Positions 19,205 to 30,708 of a stretch of 64,000 nucleotides of DNA are shown here, in pieces. The translations under genes were made by a program, and so were the position numbers. The notes beneath the pieces are model-generated. The model was not told the origin of the DNA and made no database searches. It saw only the letters and a list, made by a program, of their open reading frames with translations. Origin of the DNA: Capsaspora owczarzaki ATCC 30864 (taxonomy: Eukaryota; Opisthokonta; Filasterea). Within the stretch, counting starts at the first letter, position 1. Every line of letters begins with the position of its first letter. The stretch is from contig NW_011887306.1 of the NCBI RefSeq assembly GCF_000151315.2, positions 206,069-270,068 of the forward strand, in the 5' to 3' direction.

Positions 19205-20813
19205 CTTGATGATGGTCGCGCTGCGAATCAGAAACATTGACATTCGAAGTGAGCTCGCATCTTTGGAGCAATTGACAGTCCATCGTGTGGGCGATGAATG
19301 GCTTTCCGCATTTTGTTGGGGGGAGATGGGGGAGAAAGTATATGGGCCGACGCGATTCCGACGAGCTCCGACGAGCTCCGACGCTAACGCTGCAACGCGG
19401 CTGTCCTTTCCCGACCAGCCCTCTCCCTCTCACAAGTGCTGCCTCATCACTTGCACTCTTTTAATCGACGTGATCCGCCCTCAAGAAAGAGGCGGGAAGC
19501 AAGAAACTCCGACCGACGCAGATCTGCCCCAGATCTGGTTTGTCGTTGAAGATTCCAAGGCCAGTCGTAGAGCCCGTTTGGACCCGTCGGCCCCCATCAC
19601 TTTGTCTGCTTGACCTGCTGCAAAACAGGACGCATCCGATGACCAGAGCCGCGGGAGGTGGAGTGAGTTTGGAGGGGTGAGTGAGGGGGGCAAAACAACA
19701 AGAAACCGGCAAAAGAAAGAAGGGTGGCGCAACGAACGGACACAACCGGCTGTATTGTTTGTTTTTTTTTTTTTTTTTTTGTTTTTGTTTGATCTCTTCG
19801 CTCGCTTGCGTTCATTCCAGAGTGTTGTAGCTCTGCTCTTCCAAAAAAAGGGGGGAGAGACGATAGAATCGAAGGAGAGAAGCGCGGGGTTGCTGCTGAT
19901 GCGCCGTTGGGCTTCCAATAAGCAAAAGAGAAGAAGCAGAAGCAGAAGCGGGGGAGGCGAAAAACAAACCCAAAACAAACCCAAAACAGAAAGAAACAAA
20001 GCAAAAAATAGAGTAAATTGTTTTGGTCACCCTTTTGAAATCGGCGAATTTTTGTTTGTGTTTGTTGGTGTCCTTGGCTGGGCCTTCGTTCGACTCTCCG
20101 CGCGGGGCATCACAGTTGGCATTGTGTGAAACGGCGCATCGCATCACATTTTTGCTACGGCCTCAACACGGATGGTCGAACCGATGAGCCAAACAACAAC
20201 AACAACCACACAACAACATCATCAACAACAACTGAAAGAAAACTTGAGAAAAACATAAATCACTCAACCAAAACCCAGCAAGTGTCGATGACCGTCAAAG
20301 CACGTCGACAAGCGCTTGTGAACACATGCCGGTCGCCCGATCGCGCAATATGAAACAAGTACGACAAAGACGATCGGGACGCCATGCTGTCCCCGTTAGC
20401 GCAAACTGCACAACATCCGAAAGTGGAAACCCGAAGAAATGCACAGGATGAAACGTCAGGAACTTCAAAGAGAGCAAAGAGGGAAACGAACGAAACAGAA
20501 ATCAGCAACGAAAGAACGGAAAAATCATGCATCTCAGAGCACCAACCCTGATAAACATGAACAATCCATGCTGCGCTCATTCGGAACGCTTACTAGTAGG
20601 CCATGGTTCGAAGCACCATCGTAATGAGCGATTTCGCTTACCATCATGATCCCCCGTTCCAAGCCAGTTCTGCTGAAACTTTGAGTTGGTGTGCTGACAC
20701 TCATCACCTTCGCATGTCTTTCAATGTCAAGAATAACGATTGTAGTGACCAAAACTCGTGTATTTGTCCGCACCATTCCAATCAAAAATGTAAAAAAGAG
20801 ACCCAGTTGTCTC
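19205..20813. other. Upstream flank of LRR-C and spacer to CBS
   Basis: No gene is visible in 1.6 kb. The part to about 20190 is the third copy of the LRR upstream flank, with the same ordered blocks as near 9350-9900 and 15120-15640. It also holds GACGAGCTCC repeats at 19359-19382, a T run at 19760-19780 and AACCCAAAACAAAC repeats near 19970. The rest (20200-20813) has CAAC-rich stretches and must include the CBS 3' UTR. Confidence 0.5.
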
Positions 20814-23133
20814 TCACTTGCCCTGCTTGACAAGGAAGTTGAGAAGATCAATCTTGGTGACAACGCTCTTAATCTTGCGGTTTTCGCCTTCAGTCACAAA
20901 CGCGACAGAGTGAATGTCAAAGAACTTGCGCAGAGTGGCGAGAGGAGTGGCGTCTGTAATTTCAGTGTACGCCTTCTTCTTGGAAAACTTGAACATGACC
21001 TTCGACGCGAGATCCGTGGACTTGACCTACTCGACGATACCCCCCCCCAAGTGACAAACAAGAAAAAGTCAGTGAAAAACAAGCAAGTCAGCGAAAAGCC
21101 AACCAAAAAGACCCATAACATGCTGCTACCATCCACAAAACGCACCTGGCCAGACGAGACACGGGAAAGCAGGTTGCCCAGAGTGACAAGGCCAGCCACC
21201 GAGCCATCCGCGCGAAGAACGGGCAGATTGTCAATGCCATTCTCGCGAAGCACGGCAACAGCCGCTGCGCAGGTGACGTCTGACGAAATGGTGATGGGAG
21301 TGCGCAAATGCAGATCTGCAATCGTGGCGTTGCCAAGAGGATCTTCAGTCTGGCGCTCCATGAAGCCACGCTCAATCATCCAGTCGTCGCTGCCAAAAAC
21401 AAAAAACAAAAGTAAGGCATTCATCGTGAGTTGGATTCGCATTGCAGGGTCAAGGCTTGTTTGAGGGTTTGTTTGCTTGTTTTGGTGTTTTCGCTCCGCC
21501 CGAGTATTCCACGCGCTATAAACAACATACTTCAAGAACTTGGTCATGTAGTTGCGGGTCGAGTCGGGAAGAAGCACAACACAGCGTTGGCCAGGTCCGA
21601 GCTCCTTGGCGACTTGGAGGGCAGCCACGACAGCCGTGCCGGACGAGCCGCCTGTGGTCAATGTTGCAAAATTGGTGAGTCTCTCGGAAGCCCATTTTGT
21701 TTTTTCGATTCTGCTGCATCGTCGTCATCATCAACTGCAACAACAGTTGCTGTACCGCAGAGCAAGCCTTCCTCGCGAATCAGACGACGCGCCATGAGCA
21801 GCGACTCCTTGTCCGTTGTCTTGATCCAGCGGTCAACCAGGGTGCGGTCGAGGACGGTGGGGATGAAATCGTAGCCAATGCCCTCGACGGCGTATGGCTG
21901 GTTGGCGTTGACGTTGAGCGACTCGGGCTCGGCCAGGATGGAGCCGACGGGGTCGACGCCAACAACCTTGACGTTCGGGATTCGCTCCTTGAGCTTGCGC
22001 GCAATGCCAGTGACCGTGCCACCGGTGCCGGCGCCCATCACAATCACATCGAGCTTGCCGTCGCATTGGTTGTAAATCTCCTCGGCAGTGCCATCGTAGT
22101 GCGCGAGCGGGTTGCCCGGGTTGGTGTACTGGTTGAGGATGTGCGAGTTGGGGATTTCCTTGTTGAGGCGCATAGCAACGCCAATGTGCGACTCGGGGGC
22201 GTCCCATGCAGCCTCAGTAGGAGTGCGGACAATCTCAGCGCCAAGAGCGCGGAGGACGTTGACCTTCTCCTGGCTCATCTTTTCGGGCAGCGTGATGATG
22301 GCGCGGTATCCCTTAATGGCGCACGCCAGCGCGAGGCCAATGCCAGTGTTGCCAGAGGTGGGTTCGATCTGGTTGAGATGGTGAAAGCATCGAGGTGAGG
22401 CCCAATCATGCGCAAAAAAAAAAAAAAAAAATCACAAAAATCTGCCGAAAACACCCCATAAACTCCAATACACTCCAAGGCCGCCTCCATCGACACCAAT
22501 GATCATCAACGTACGACAGTGTGGCCTTGCTGGAGGCGACCGCTGATTTCAGCGTCTTCGACCATACGCTTGCCGATGCGGTCCTTGACGGAGCCGCCCG
22601 CGTTAAAGTACTCGCACTTGGCAAGCAGCTCGCACTGGAGCCCCTCGGCGGCCATAATGTTGGACAGGCGGACCATTGGCGTGTTGCCAATGTGGTCGAG
22701 GATTGTATTGCAGATCTTTGGCGGAGGAGTCCTATGAGAAACCACCAAAAGTCAAAAGTCAGTGTGCAATGGCGCCATCCATACAAAGTGTTCTCGTTGT
22801 AGGTCGACGGAGCGGACTGCAGCCTGCTTCAACGAAGCCCAGCATCGTGATGAGATTCGGGCCTCCCTTTATACCGGTCTGGCGTCGTGTCGGCGGTTGG
22901 GGGTGGGGGGCAAGGCTTTGCGTCAAGTGGCAGAGACACATGGACGTGACCACTTGATGCTCGTTTGAAATCTTGTGCGGCTTGAGCTCTTGACTTGTGG
23001 GAGGGGGGGAGGCGGCTGCGCAGACACTGGCAAGAAGATGCAAGGCGGGGATGGCTTACAGGGGCACGACGCGGTGGGGCGACGGCGCGGCCGAGTTGAC
23101 CGTGCACTTGGATGGACGCGACGAATCAGTCAT
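20814..23133 (-). CDS. CBS: Cystathionine beta-synthase
   Basis: Six exons (23133-23060, 22731-22515, 22368-21756, 21651-21531, 21389-21146, 21026-20814) close in frame to 493 residues. The PLP enzyme joins serine and homocysteine to cystathionine in transsulfuration and can make hydrogen sulfide. Visible landmarks: [13 protein letters not shown], the PLP lysine in [11 protein letters not shown] (Lys about 74), [32 protein letters not shown] for the PLP phosphate, [34 protein letters not shown], and two C-terminal CBS repeats forming the Bateman module where S-adenosylmethionine acts in animals. The short first exon encodes RPSKC and SPH upstream of the core, where animal enzymes bind heme through a Cys and a His, so heme binding is possible. 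Human CBS is 551 residues, the extra length mostly N-terminal. The gene diverges from the disordered-protein gene at 23664. Confidence 0.92.
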
Positions 23134-23663
23134 AGTGGATTCTTTGGCGTGGAAGATAGAGTGGGGTATTCTCTCCAATTAATTCGTTGCTTGTGCTTTG
23201 GGGGAGAAGAACAGGAAAGTGTGTGAAATGGATGTGCATTCAACGAAAAAGGGGGGAAAAGGGTGGGGAAGCGAACAACCGCCGACGCTATTTGGCAATG
23301 TTGAATGTGACGGGAGCGATGATTTTACGACCTTGCCCTGGAATCACTACAGAAGCGCATGAAATGTATGCAAAAGTACTGTATCGTTTCCGAATGAATA
23401 TAGTGAAGAATAAAGGGAATCGATTCGGGATACGCCCAGTTAACAGTTGGTTTTCTATTGATCTGTTCCCTTTTTCCCCCCCCCCTCCCCGCGCGCACCT
23501 CATTCACCCACAATCCACGATTGCATGATAGTACACCACGGGATGCATGTACGCAGTCCCATTGCAAAATTAGGGCATGAAAGCTCGAGCAGGAATCTCC
23601 CGCACTCCATCTATTGTATTCGTTTGTCACATTTGGCTTTTTTTCATTTCAATTCACCGACAA
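23134..23663. other. Divergent intergenic region (CBS / large disordered protein)
   Basis: About 530 bases separate the two divergent starts. A C run lies at 23477-23492. The segment at about 23323-23420 is similar to 54174-54274, sharing a TTACGACCTT...CCC...GGAA block and a GAATATAGTGAAGAAT block at nearly the same spacing. An in-frame ATG at 23577 could extend the downstream protein by 29 residues. Confidence 0.4.
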
Positions 23664-26600
23664 ATGCCAGTACGTGACGCAGCCGCGGGAGTTCAGACAC
23701 CCCAACCGCTGTCCACTGAGCCGTCTGTCTCTGGCCGATCAAAGACATCGCAAAAGAGCTTGCCTGTCGCTGGCAGTCTGGATGAACCGACGGCGGGGCT
23801 CTGGAACCAGAGGCAGGAAAATTCCCTCATCGACAAGGTCAACGCCGACACCCCGACGACAACAGCGCCCGACTCCTCCTCGCAGCCAGTCACACAGCCC
23901 GGCAGCAGACCCGACAATATACTGGCCGAATCGTTGCTGTTCACGCCATGGCCCGAGGCGACCCAGGGGTCTCTGAAAGCGTCGCTAGTGTCGCGGGGAA
24001 AGAAGGAGAGCGCCGCGATCGATTCTCGGCGTTCATCTTCCGGTTTCGGTCCTGAGAATCGCAATTCCAGCAACGCTCCAAGAATGACCGATTCGGATGG
24101 CTCGGAGTCGAGGAATCCAGACGTGCAAGGCGAGGGTCAACTCGCCAGATCGTCTGCAGGGAACGCCAGGCAGCCAAACAGCCGTCGTCGCACTTCCTCT
24201 CGCTCGGGACCGCTTCAGCGCAGAGCACAAAGTCTCGGCGACCCGGATCTAGGTGTCTCTGGTTCCACAGCAATGGCCGCCGGTGTCGCGGATGCGGATC
24301 CACGGATTGCAAGCAAAGCCAAAGCCAGCTCGGCCCCTAAACAGCAGAGCAGCGCTCCAGCTGCGCTCTTTGCCTCGCTGGCATCGGCCGGCATCCTCTC
24401 GTCCGGCAATGGTGTCTTCAAAACAGGGCCGGAAAGACTTGATTCCATCTTTAGCATCACGCGACTGAAGCTCAAGATGCACGACAAGCGCCATCGAATT
24501 CACCAGCGCTACTTGCATCGTCATCGTCACCACCATTCCGAGGCAGAGCAAGAGGACCATCCCAAGGAGGCGGCGTCTACCAGTGCGCTTGACGTGCCGG
24601 CAATCAACGACCCGTCGGCTGAGGCTGCGGCCGCCGTGCATCCTCCGCCACAGCTGACCCATCGGTCGCTCACGCTGGCTCTACCGGGTCAGATCGATGC
24701 TGCGCATCTGTACACGGGTGTGTCGCTCACCGGACCGACTGAAAAGTTCATTCAGCGCTACCAGGAGCTTATGGTGGAGCGCCTTCACCAATCCGAAGCA
24801 GAACAGGCTCAGGCAGAACCGCCGCACGTCAGAGCGCTCAAGCCGCAAGGTCCATACTCTGAGGATTTGCCGCGCTCTCGACACACGCTCGTTGTCACAG
24901 TGCCATCGCGCCCGCGCCTGTACGGCATGCGCATGTTCGACCCAACGTGTCGCGCAGAAGTTCAGGCAGCGACCGCGGATGCAGCCATGCTGAGCAACCC
25001 CAGCACACCCAACTCGTCTTCAAGTCGCACGGCCAACAGCAGCAAACGCAGTAGCAGCATGCAACCGGCTCCCTCGGCTGACCAGCAACCGCAACCGCCA
25101 CAGCAACCGCAACAGCAGACATTCACAAGCAGCGGAGAACAGCCGCAGCCATCATCATCCTCGTCAACCACTCCGCCAGTGCTGTATGAACAACGTGGAA
25201 CCATCGTTCCCACGCAAGAAGATGCCGCCTCCAGTTTGCAGCTGCCTTCAACGCGTCGCATTGCGAATACACGGCGGCCGCCGGAAGACTGGGTGATGGC
25301 CTTTCGTCGCTGTTTCCAGCCCGAGGATACCATCACCGAGTACTTTGAGCTACTGCGAGAAATCTACTTTGGCCGTCGTCACAAAAAGAAGCGAGTTCGC
25401 CACAACAAGAAGGCGCCGCTCAAGTTTGGTCCCAACAACCGCAGCCGACCCCATGGGCGGCTTCACAGCCCTTGCTCGGTGGCATCGCTCCGCGCTGCGT
25501 TTGGTGGAGGCTCTCCGGAGCCGACAGTCGAGGTTGAAAAGCATGCGAGATTTGCCCAAGAAGAAGCCACTTCCATCCATCCATCTCCCGAAGCCGAAGA
25601 TGCTCCGCTGAAAGAGGAAACCGCGCCGACCAAGCATTCCGGAAAACGGATTGCGGCTGTGAAGCGGTCCATAGCAACGGCCGTAGCCAACTTGCGTCCC
25701 GACAAGAATCACAAGCGGTCTTCTGGCATCCCGCAAGAAGCTTCCGACACGACTGCCGACGCCGAGCCCAGCACGTCGCAATCCATCGCTGCTTCAGAGC
25801 GAGAGAAAGCCGACGCGGTGCTCCATCCAGACGGCATGGACGACCTAGAGGAGCCAGAGGACGATGAAGAGTGGGAATGGCTTGCCGATGATGTTCCTCC
25901 CAACGTCCGCCCGATTCGACGCAAGATGGCAATGGCTTCGTACCTACTCATTGCATCGGGCCGCACCAAATTGAAGGAAATCCGCGAGCAGATACATCAG
26001 TTCGGCACAGACAAGCCGCATGCCGCTGGCGGGTCTCACAGCCCAGAGCTGGGCGATGATAAAGCCGAGGCCGAATTGGCACACTCCATCACCCAGCAAG
26101 CGGCCCACAAGGCTTTGGCTCGCTCAAAGTCGACGGGTGCACTGCCGGTTGTGGCGGGTGGACTTGGAGCAGGCCGCACTGTGACCAGCAACGCCGCGAG
26201 TGACCACGCCGTCGAAACCGAGCCCGCTCCGCGGCGACGTCATCTCCTCCGACGCCACCGTCGTCTCGAGACAAAGAGTATGCACAGCATGCCCAGTGCT
26301 GTTGTTGCCCCAAGTCCAGCACTGACACGACCACGCCGCCCATTCTCGACCGGTTTGGCTGCCATTTCGGAACAGACTCGAACTTCTTCGGCATCCGCGA
26401 ATGCGCCTGGGGCCAATCGGCGGGAGCCTGGTGTGGTGCATACAGCTTGCACGTGTGGCGAGAGCATGCACCATCATCACGCTCGTGATTCGAATAATTT
26501 GGGTGTGCCAGTGCGAGAGAGCGAGGACGCATCGGAACAAGGGGACCATGCTGCAGAGTTGCACTCGTCCAAGGCAGACATTTCTACCGCGGCAGTATCC

Positions 26601-28349
26601 GATCTACAGCCGCCGACAGAAACGTTGGCCGAATTTGCCAGTAGACTGCTGCGCAAGGAGGAGCTCGCGCCTGCAGCACCAGAGCCAAACCCCGATGGGC
26701 TTATTCACCTTGATCTCGGCCACGACACTGTTGGTGTAGCACAGTGCTTTGCTGCCCCACATTCTCAAAGCGTTCCGACAGCATTGCCCGAGATCAACAC
26801 CCCTCACACTGACTCCTCCGCCGACACACAGACGAGTCCAGATGCACCCAGTCAGAACAATGCCTATGTCCGCGAAGGCAGCGTGACAAGCAGAGGCATT
26901 CCAACCTTGCCAACCGCAACAAGGAGGCAGGTTCTCGATGATCCCACCACGCTCGAGAACACGACAACCGCTCGAACCGTTCATTCAAGTAGCAGCGATC
27001 AGTACATTCCACTATCGGTTCGGCGAGTGTTGGGGATCAAGCCACAAGTCCCAAGTGCACCCACTACTGCCACACATCTGCCAGACGCATCAACCCTAAT
27101 CACGACGCAAATTGACATCCCGGCGGGAACGGTGGAACGCATCGCAGACAGAATGTCGCTGCCACCAGCGCTATCTGTCGTGACCGGCCTTGCGCGTCAA
27201 GTGCAGGGTCGCCTGCTGGCAATGCAAAATCTCGTGCGAGAAAAGCACAAGGCGTCCAGCACTGTCGAGAATGCCAGCGAGAATCGACGGCAACAACTAG
27301 CTGACGCCCTGCTCCGCAACCAGCAGTATCGACACGAGCTCGCCAGTTTGGATGACCAGCTCAAAGAGCAGTACGATGTGCTCAATCGCTTTGCAACGGC
27401 CATCATGCGGGTGGATCGGTACAAGCTTCGCCGCCCCGCGCTCGAACGACGTCGCGAGCTGCAGGAAGCGACAGACACTATCAGTCGCACCAACGAAACC
27501 ATGTCAGAGCAGACAGACCAGCTTTTAGGAAACGATGGCCACCCCAAACTTCTCCAGCGACAGACCAAAGAGGGTGACACTACGACCAGCGCGCCCCTGC
27601 CAGGCGACACCACCACTGGACTCCGTGGGTCTCAGCAGCCTCGAGAACCTGCTGCAGGATCGCTACGAACTGCTCCGCCATCAAGTGCGCACACACTCAC
27701 CACGCCCGCGTCAGCACGCTCCAACCCCTTTGGACAGGAGTTTGCGCCAGACGACAGTTTCCGCCGCCAACTGATTTTGGGGTGCATCCCACTCCACCGA
27801 CGGCCACACTCACTTTATCAGGACTTTTTGACTGGCGCTGACAAGTCGCCCCACGAATCTCGATTTACTGATGTAACGGACGACTGGACCGAGTTTAACG
27901 AGGCGCGGTACTCGGAAGCTGCAGCAATCAAGGCACGCGAAACTGGCGTCGTCTTGCTGCCCACGTTTGATGAAATGATGGAGAGGTTGGGTCGCGATGC
28001 TGCTGGAAACATGCAAGCGCGTACAACAACAACAACATCAACCTTTTATACGGAGACAGAGGCTGGCAGCCATCCGGGCATGCTGGGCAGCGTCAAGTCC
28101 GTGTCCGACGCCAACGACCCCAATTGCAAATTTGTAGTGGCTGCAGAGCCCACCTCAGACATTCCCAATCCCTTTGTCTGGCCTCCTGTGCCGAGTGTGC
28201 TACAAGCGTACGGGATGGAGGACGACGAACGCGCGCAGATGTGGATTCGGAAGGAGCTCGGTCTGAGCCCGTCCATGCCGCCAGTCCCGCGGTCTCTCTC
28301 GTCTGCAAAGAGCAAGGATGTGTCGCCGGATGATGCCATCGAAGAGTAG
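23664..28349 (+). CDS. Large intrinsically disordered protein of unknown function
   Basis: A single open exon of 1561 codons from MPVRDAAAG. I do not recognise the family. Most of it is low-complexity Ser/Pro/Gln/Thr-rich sequence with poly-Gln/Pro patches (about residues 470-500) and acidic blocks (EEPEDDEEWEWLADD). Islands that look folded or conserved are EDWVMAFRRCFQPEDTITEYF followed by a basic patch (GRRHKKKRVRHNKK), PNVRPIRRKMAMASYLLIASG, a coiled coil near residues 1190-1320 (repeated Leu/Glu/Arg heptads with NRRQQLADALL), and a C-terminal part with HSLYQDFLTG and FDEMMERLGRDA. Charged and basic segments suggest a nuclear or scaffold role, but this is a guess. The start is chosen because the upstream in-frame 29 codons are T-rich and hydrophobic. 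Confidence 0.75.
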   Translation: MPVRDAAAGVQTPQPLSTEPSVSGRSKTSQKSLPVAGSLDEPTAGLWNQRQENSLIDKVNADTPTTTAPDSSSQPVTQPGSRPDNILAESLLFTPWPEATQGSLKASLVSRGKKESAAIDSRRSSSGFGPENRNSSNAPRMTDSDGSESRNPDVQGEGQLARSSAGNARQPNSRRRTSSRSGPLQRRAQSLGDPDLGVSGSTAMAAGVADADPRIASKAKASSAPKQQSSAPAALFASLASAGILSSGNGVFKTGPERLDSIFSITRLKLKMHDKRHRIHQRYLHRHRHHHSEAEQEDHPKEAASTSALDVPAINDPSAEAAAAVHPPPQLTHRSLTLALPGQIDAAHLYTGVSLTGPTEKFIQRYQELMVERLHQSEAEQAQAEPPHVRALKPQGPYSEDLPRSRHTLVVTVPSRPRLYGMRMFDPTCRAEVQAATADAAMLSNPSTPNSSSSRTANSSKRSSSMQPAPSADQQPQPPQQPQQQTFTSSGEQPQPSSSSSTTPPVLYEQRGTIVPTQEDAASSLQLPSTRRIANTRRPPEDWVMAFRRCFQPEDTITEYFELLREIYFGRRHKKKRVRHNKKAPLKFGPNNRSRPHGRLHSPCSVASLRAAFGGGSPEPTVEVEKHARFAQEEATSIHPSPEAEDAPLKEETAPTKHSGKRIAAVKRSIATAVANLRPDKNHKRSSGIPQEASDTTADAEPSTSQSIAASEREKADAVLHPDGMDDLEEPEDDEEWEWLADDVPPNVRPIRRKMAMASYLLIASGRTKLKEIREQIHQFGTDKPHAAGGSHSPELGDDKAEAELAHSITQQAAHKALARSKSTGALPVVAGGLGAGRTVTSNAASDHAVETEPAPRRRHLLRRHRRLETKSMHSMPSAVVAPSPALTRPRRPFSTGLAAISEQTRTSSASANAPGANRREPGVVHTACTCGESMHHHHARDSNNLGVPVRESEDASEQGDHAAELHSSKADISTAAVSDLQPPTETLAEFASRLLRKEELAPAAPEPNPDGLIHLDLGHDTVGVAQCFAAPHSQSVPTALPEINTPHTDSSADTQTSPDAPSQNNAYVREGSVTSRGIPTLPTATRRQVLDDPTTLENTTTARTVHSSSSDQYIPLSVRRVLGIKPQVPSAPTTATHLPDASTLITTQIDIPAGTVERIADRMSLPPALSVVTGLARQVQGRLLAMQNLVREKHKASSTVENASENRRQQLADALLRNQQYRHELASLDDQLKEQYDVLNRFATAIMRVDRYKLRRPALERRRELQEATDTISRTNETMSEQTDQLLGNDGHPKLLQRQTKEGDTTTSAPLPGDTTTGLRGSQQPREPAAGSLRTAPPSSAHTLTTPASARSNPFGQEFAPDDSFRRQLILGCIPLHRRPHSLYQDFLTGADKSPHESRFTDVTDDWTEFNEARYSEAAAIKARETGVVLLPTFDEMMERLGRDAAGNMQARTTTTTSTFYTETEAGSHPGMLGSVKSVSDANDPNCKFVVAAEPTSDIPNPFVWPPVPSVLQAYGMEDDERAQMWIRKELGLSPSMPPVPRSLSSAKSKDVSPDDAIEE

Positions 28350-29195
28350 TTGAACCCTGGATTGTTTTTTCTTGTTGTTGTTGTTTTGCATGATGTTGTT
28401 GTTGTCGTGAGTTTGCGAATTGAATGAATTTCATGGAATTCTGCTTGGTCCTCGTTTTTTCGTCTGGATAGCTCTTTTTCTTCTGCATGTATTTTTTGTA
28501 TCTGTTGGCGACTCGAAGCACGAGGATTGTCATTGACCATGAATGGTGATTTGCTGTAACCAAGCACCTCAAATCTCTGTTGTGACGACGAAATTTGCCC
28601 CAACACACACAAAAACACAACTGCGGTTTGAGCGGTCACTTGCGCCGTCCGCTCCAAACCCCCAATGCAGGTCTGTGTTGTGGTTTTGAGTGGCTTCTTT
28701 TTGGGATATTTTGGGAGGGCAGGGCGGTTGTGGCTTCCGTGGAGCATGGCGAGATCCTAACCGCAAGACGAACCACTCGGTTTTGAAACCAGGTGCCGCG
28801 CTCTGCTCTTTCGTCTCGCGCGCCCCTCGCTTGCGCAGACCATCCACTGGGATCCAAGTAGATCGGAAGGTGCTTACGTCGCTGGACAGTGCACGCACGC
28901 AGCTCATCGCGAGGCTGACAAAGGCCAGTGGCAGAAGCAAGCAAACGAACCCATGAAAAACCCAGCTTTTGTTTTTGTTTTCGCTTTCAGCAATCTCTCG
29001 CTCTCTCTCGCAATCGCAACCACCCTCGTCGTCCCTCCCGCACAAGCTCACTTCGATCTCTCATTCTCTGTCTGTCTGTGTATGTGTATGTGTGTGTGTG
29101 GCTCTCTCGCTCTCGCTCTTGTCCCAATTCAGATCCAAAAAGCACAATCCTCAGTCCTTGTTTTCACCCACAGTTCGACCCAAATTTTCACACAA
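28350..29195. other. Intergenic region before the LIM gene
   Basis: About 850 bases. Near the LIM start there are CTCT and TGTG/CTCTCGC runs (28990-29120). No coding sequence was recognised. It holds the 3' UTR of the preceding gene and the LIM promoter and leader. Confidence 0.4.
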
Positions 29196-30708
29196 ATGTC
29201 CACCGACAGCGAGCCCAAGGTGCGTTGTTTCCCACCCAACCTCCAACCACCACCACTCGTCTGATCCCCTGCTGTCTCTCTTTCTCTCTCTCCCTTTGCT
29301 TGCCTTCCTTGGCTTCTCCCATCGACCCCAGTGGAAGCAAAGATTGCCAAACGAAAAATTCTGCTGCTTCTTTTTTTTTTTTTTTTTTTCTCTCTTTTTT
29401 TCTCTTCTTTCTTCCTTCTCGCTTCCGCGTCTGATTCCGCTGCCAGTTCGCAGTGGCATGCAGCGTGTGGTGATCTTGCATTCATGAAGTGGTCCGTCAG
29501 CTGTGCTGCCACTCACCAGCTGCACGCAATCACACAACAAACAAACACAATCCATTTTTTTATTGTTTTTTTTTTTAAAAAAAAATCAATCCTCTTCAGT
29601 TCGTGCTGCTCGGAAGCAGGGGGTGGGGAGAGAGAAGCCGAAAGCGACCTCCAGCTGCACGCATCGATCGTTTGGCTTTTGATTCGCTGGGATCTTCTTC
29701 AGCGACATGCGCTGCCAACAAACCGAACAAAAAGCACCAACATTGAAAACACAAACCAGACAGACTCTGAATCAAACATGACCTTTTTTTTCTTTTTTCT
29801 TTTTTTTCTTGTTTGTTTGTGGTTTTTTTGGGCAATTCAAACGTTCGAACATTGGCCGCGCTTCTTTTGCTGTGTCTGCTCTGATCCGTGTTGTGTGCAT
29901 TGCTTTTTTGCAATGGGACGCTTGAACATAAGCAGCAAATCACACTTTTCAATGCGATCACACACACACAAAAAAAACCCAAAACAACAAAAAAAAAAAA
30001 TACAACAAAAAAATCGAAAAAAAAAAAAAGTTTGCCTTCTTTTTATAATCGTTTGTTGATTTTCAACTTTTTTTTTTATTTTTTTTAAATCATTCGAACT
30101 TTTTTTTTATTGTTTTTTTTTTTTTTTTTTTTTGAAAAACAAAAACCTCGAAAACTTTAAAAACTCAGACAAACAAAACAAAAAAACACTATCAAACTTC
30201 AACAACTCAAACTTCCTCACCTTTTTGTTTGTTTGCTGCTTTGTTCCCAATTTAACAGAAGATTGGCGGCTTCAAGCCCCAGCCCCGCGTTGCCTGCGAG
30301 ATTTGCGACAAGACCGTCTACCCCATGGAGCAGATCTCTGCTGACGGCCACATTTACCACAAGACGTGCTTCCGATGCCAGGAGTGCAAGAAGATTTTGT
30401 CGCTCGGCGCCTACTCTGCCGTCGCCGGCCAGGTCTTCTGCAAGCCCCACTTTACCCAAATATTCAAGACCAAGGGCAACTACGACACTGCCTTCGGCAA
30501 GGAGTCCCTGAAGGCCAAGTGGGCCCCTGCCCCTGCTGCCGAGCCCGTCCGCTCGTCGCGCTACTCTGAGCCCAAGGAGGAGCCCCGCCGCCAGGCCCCC
30601 GCCTCCGCTGCCGCCGCCGAAGAGGACGAGCCCCAGCAGCAAGAGGAGGAGGAAGAAGCTCCCCGCCACCGCCACCGCGATGAGGAGGAGGAAGAGGAGG
30701 ACAACTAG
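29196..30708 (+). CDS. Single-LIM-domain protein, EPLIN/LIMD2-like
   Basis: Two exons (29196-29219 and 30259-30708) give 157 residues. Exon 1 encodes only MSTDSEPK. After a 1039-base intron full of T and A runs, exon 2 encodes one LIM zinc-binding domain at about residues 18-72, with ligands in CEICDKTVY, YHKTCFRCQECKK and FCKPHF. The downstream FKTKGNYDTAFG matches the FKxKGNYDxGFG tail of the EPLIN (LIMA1), LIMD2 and related group, which bind actin structures. The C-terminal 70 residues are low complexity: Ala/Pro, then Glu-rich ending in EEEEEEDN. A cytoskeletal adaptor role is inferred from the domain subtype. Confidence 0.85.
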
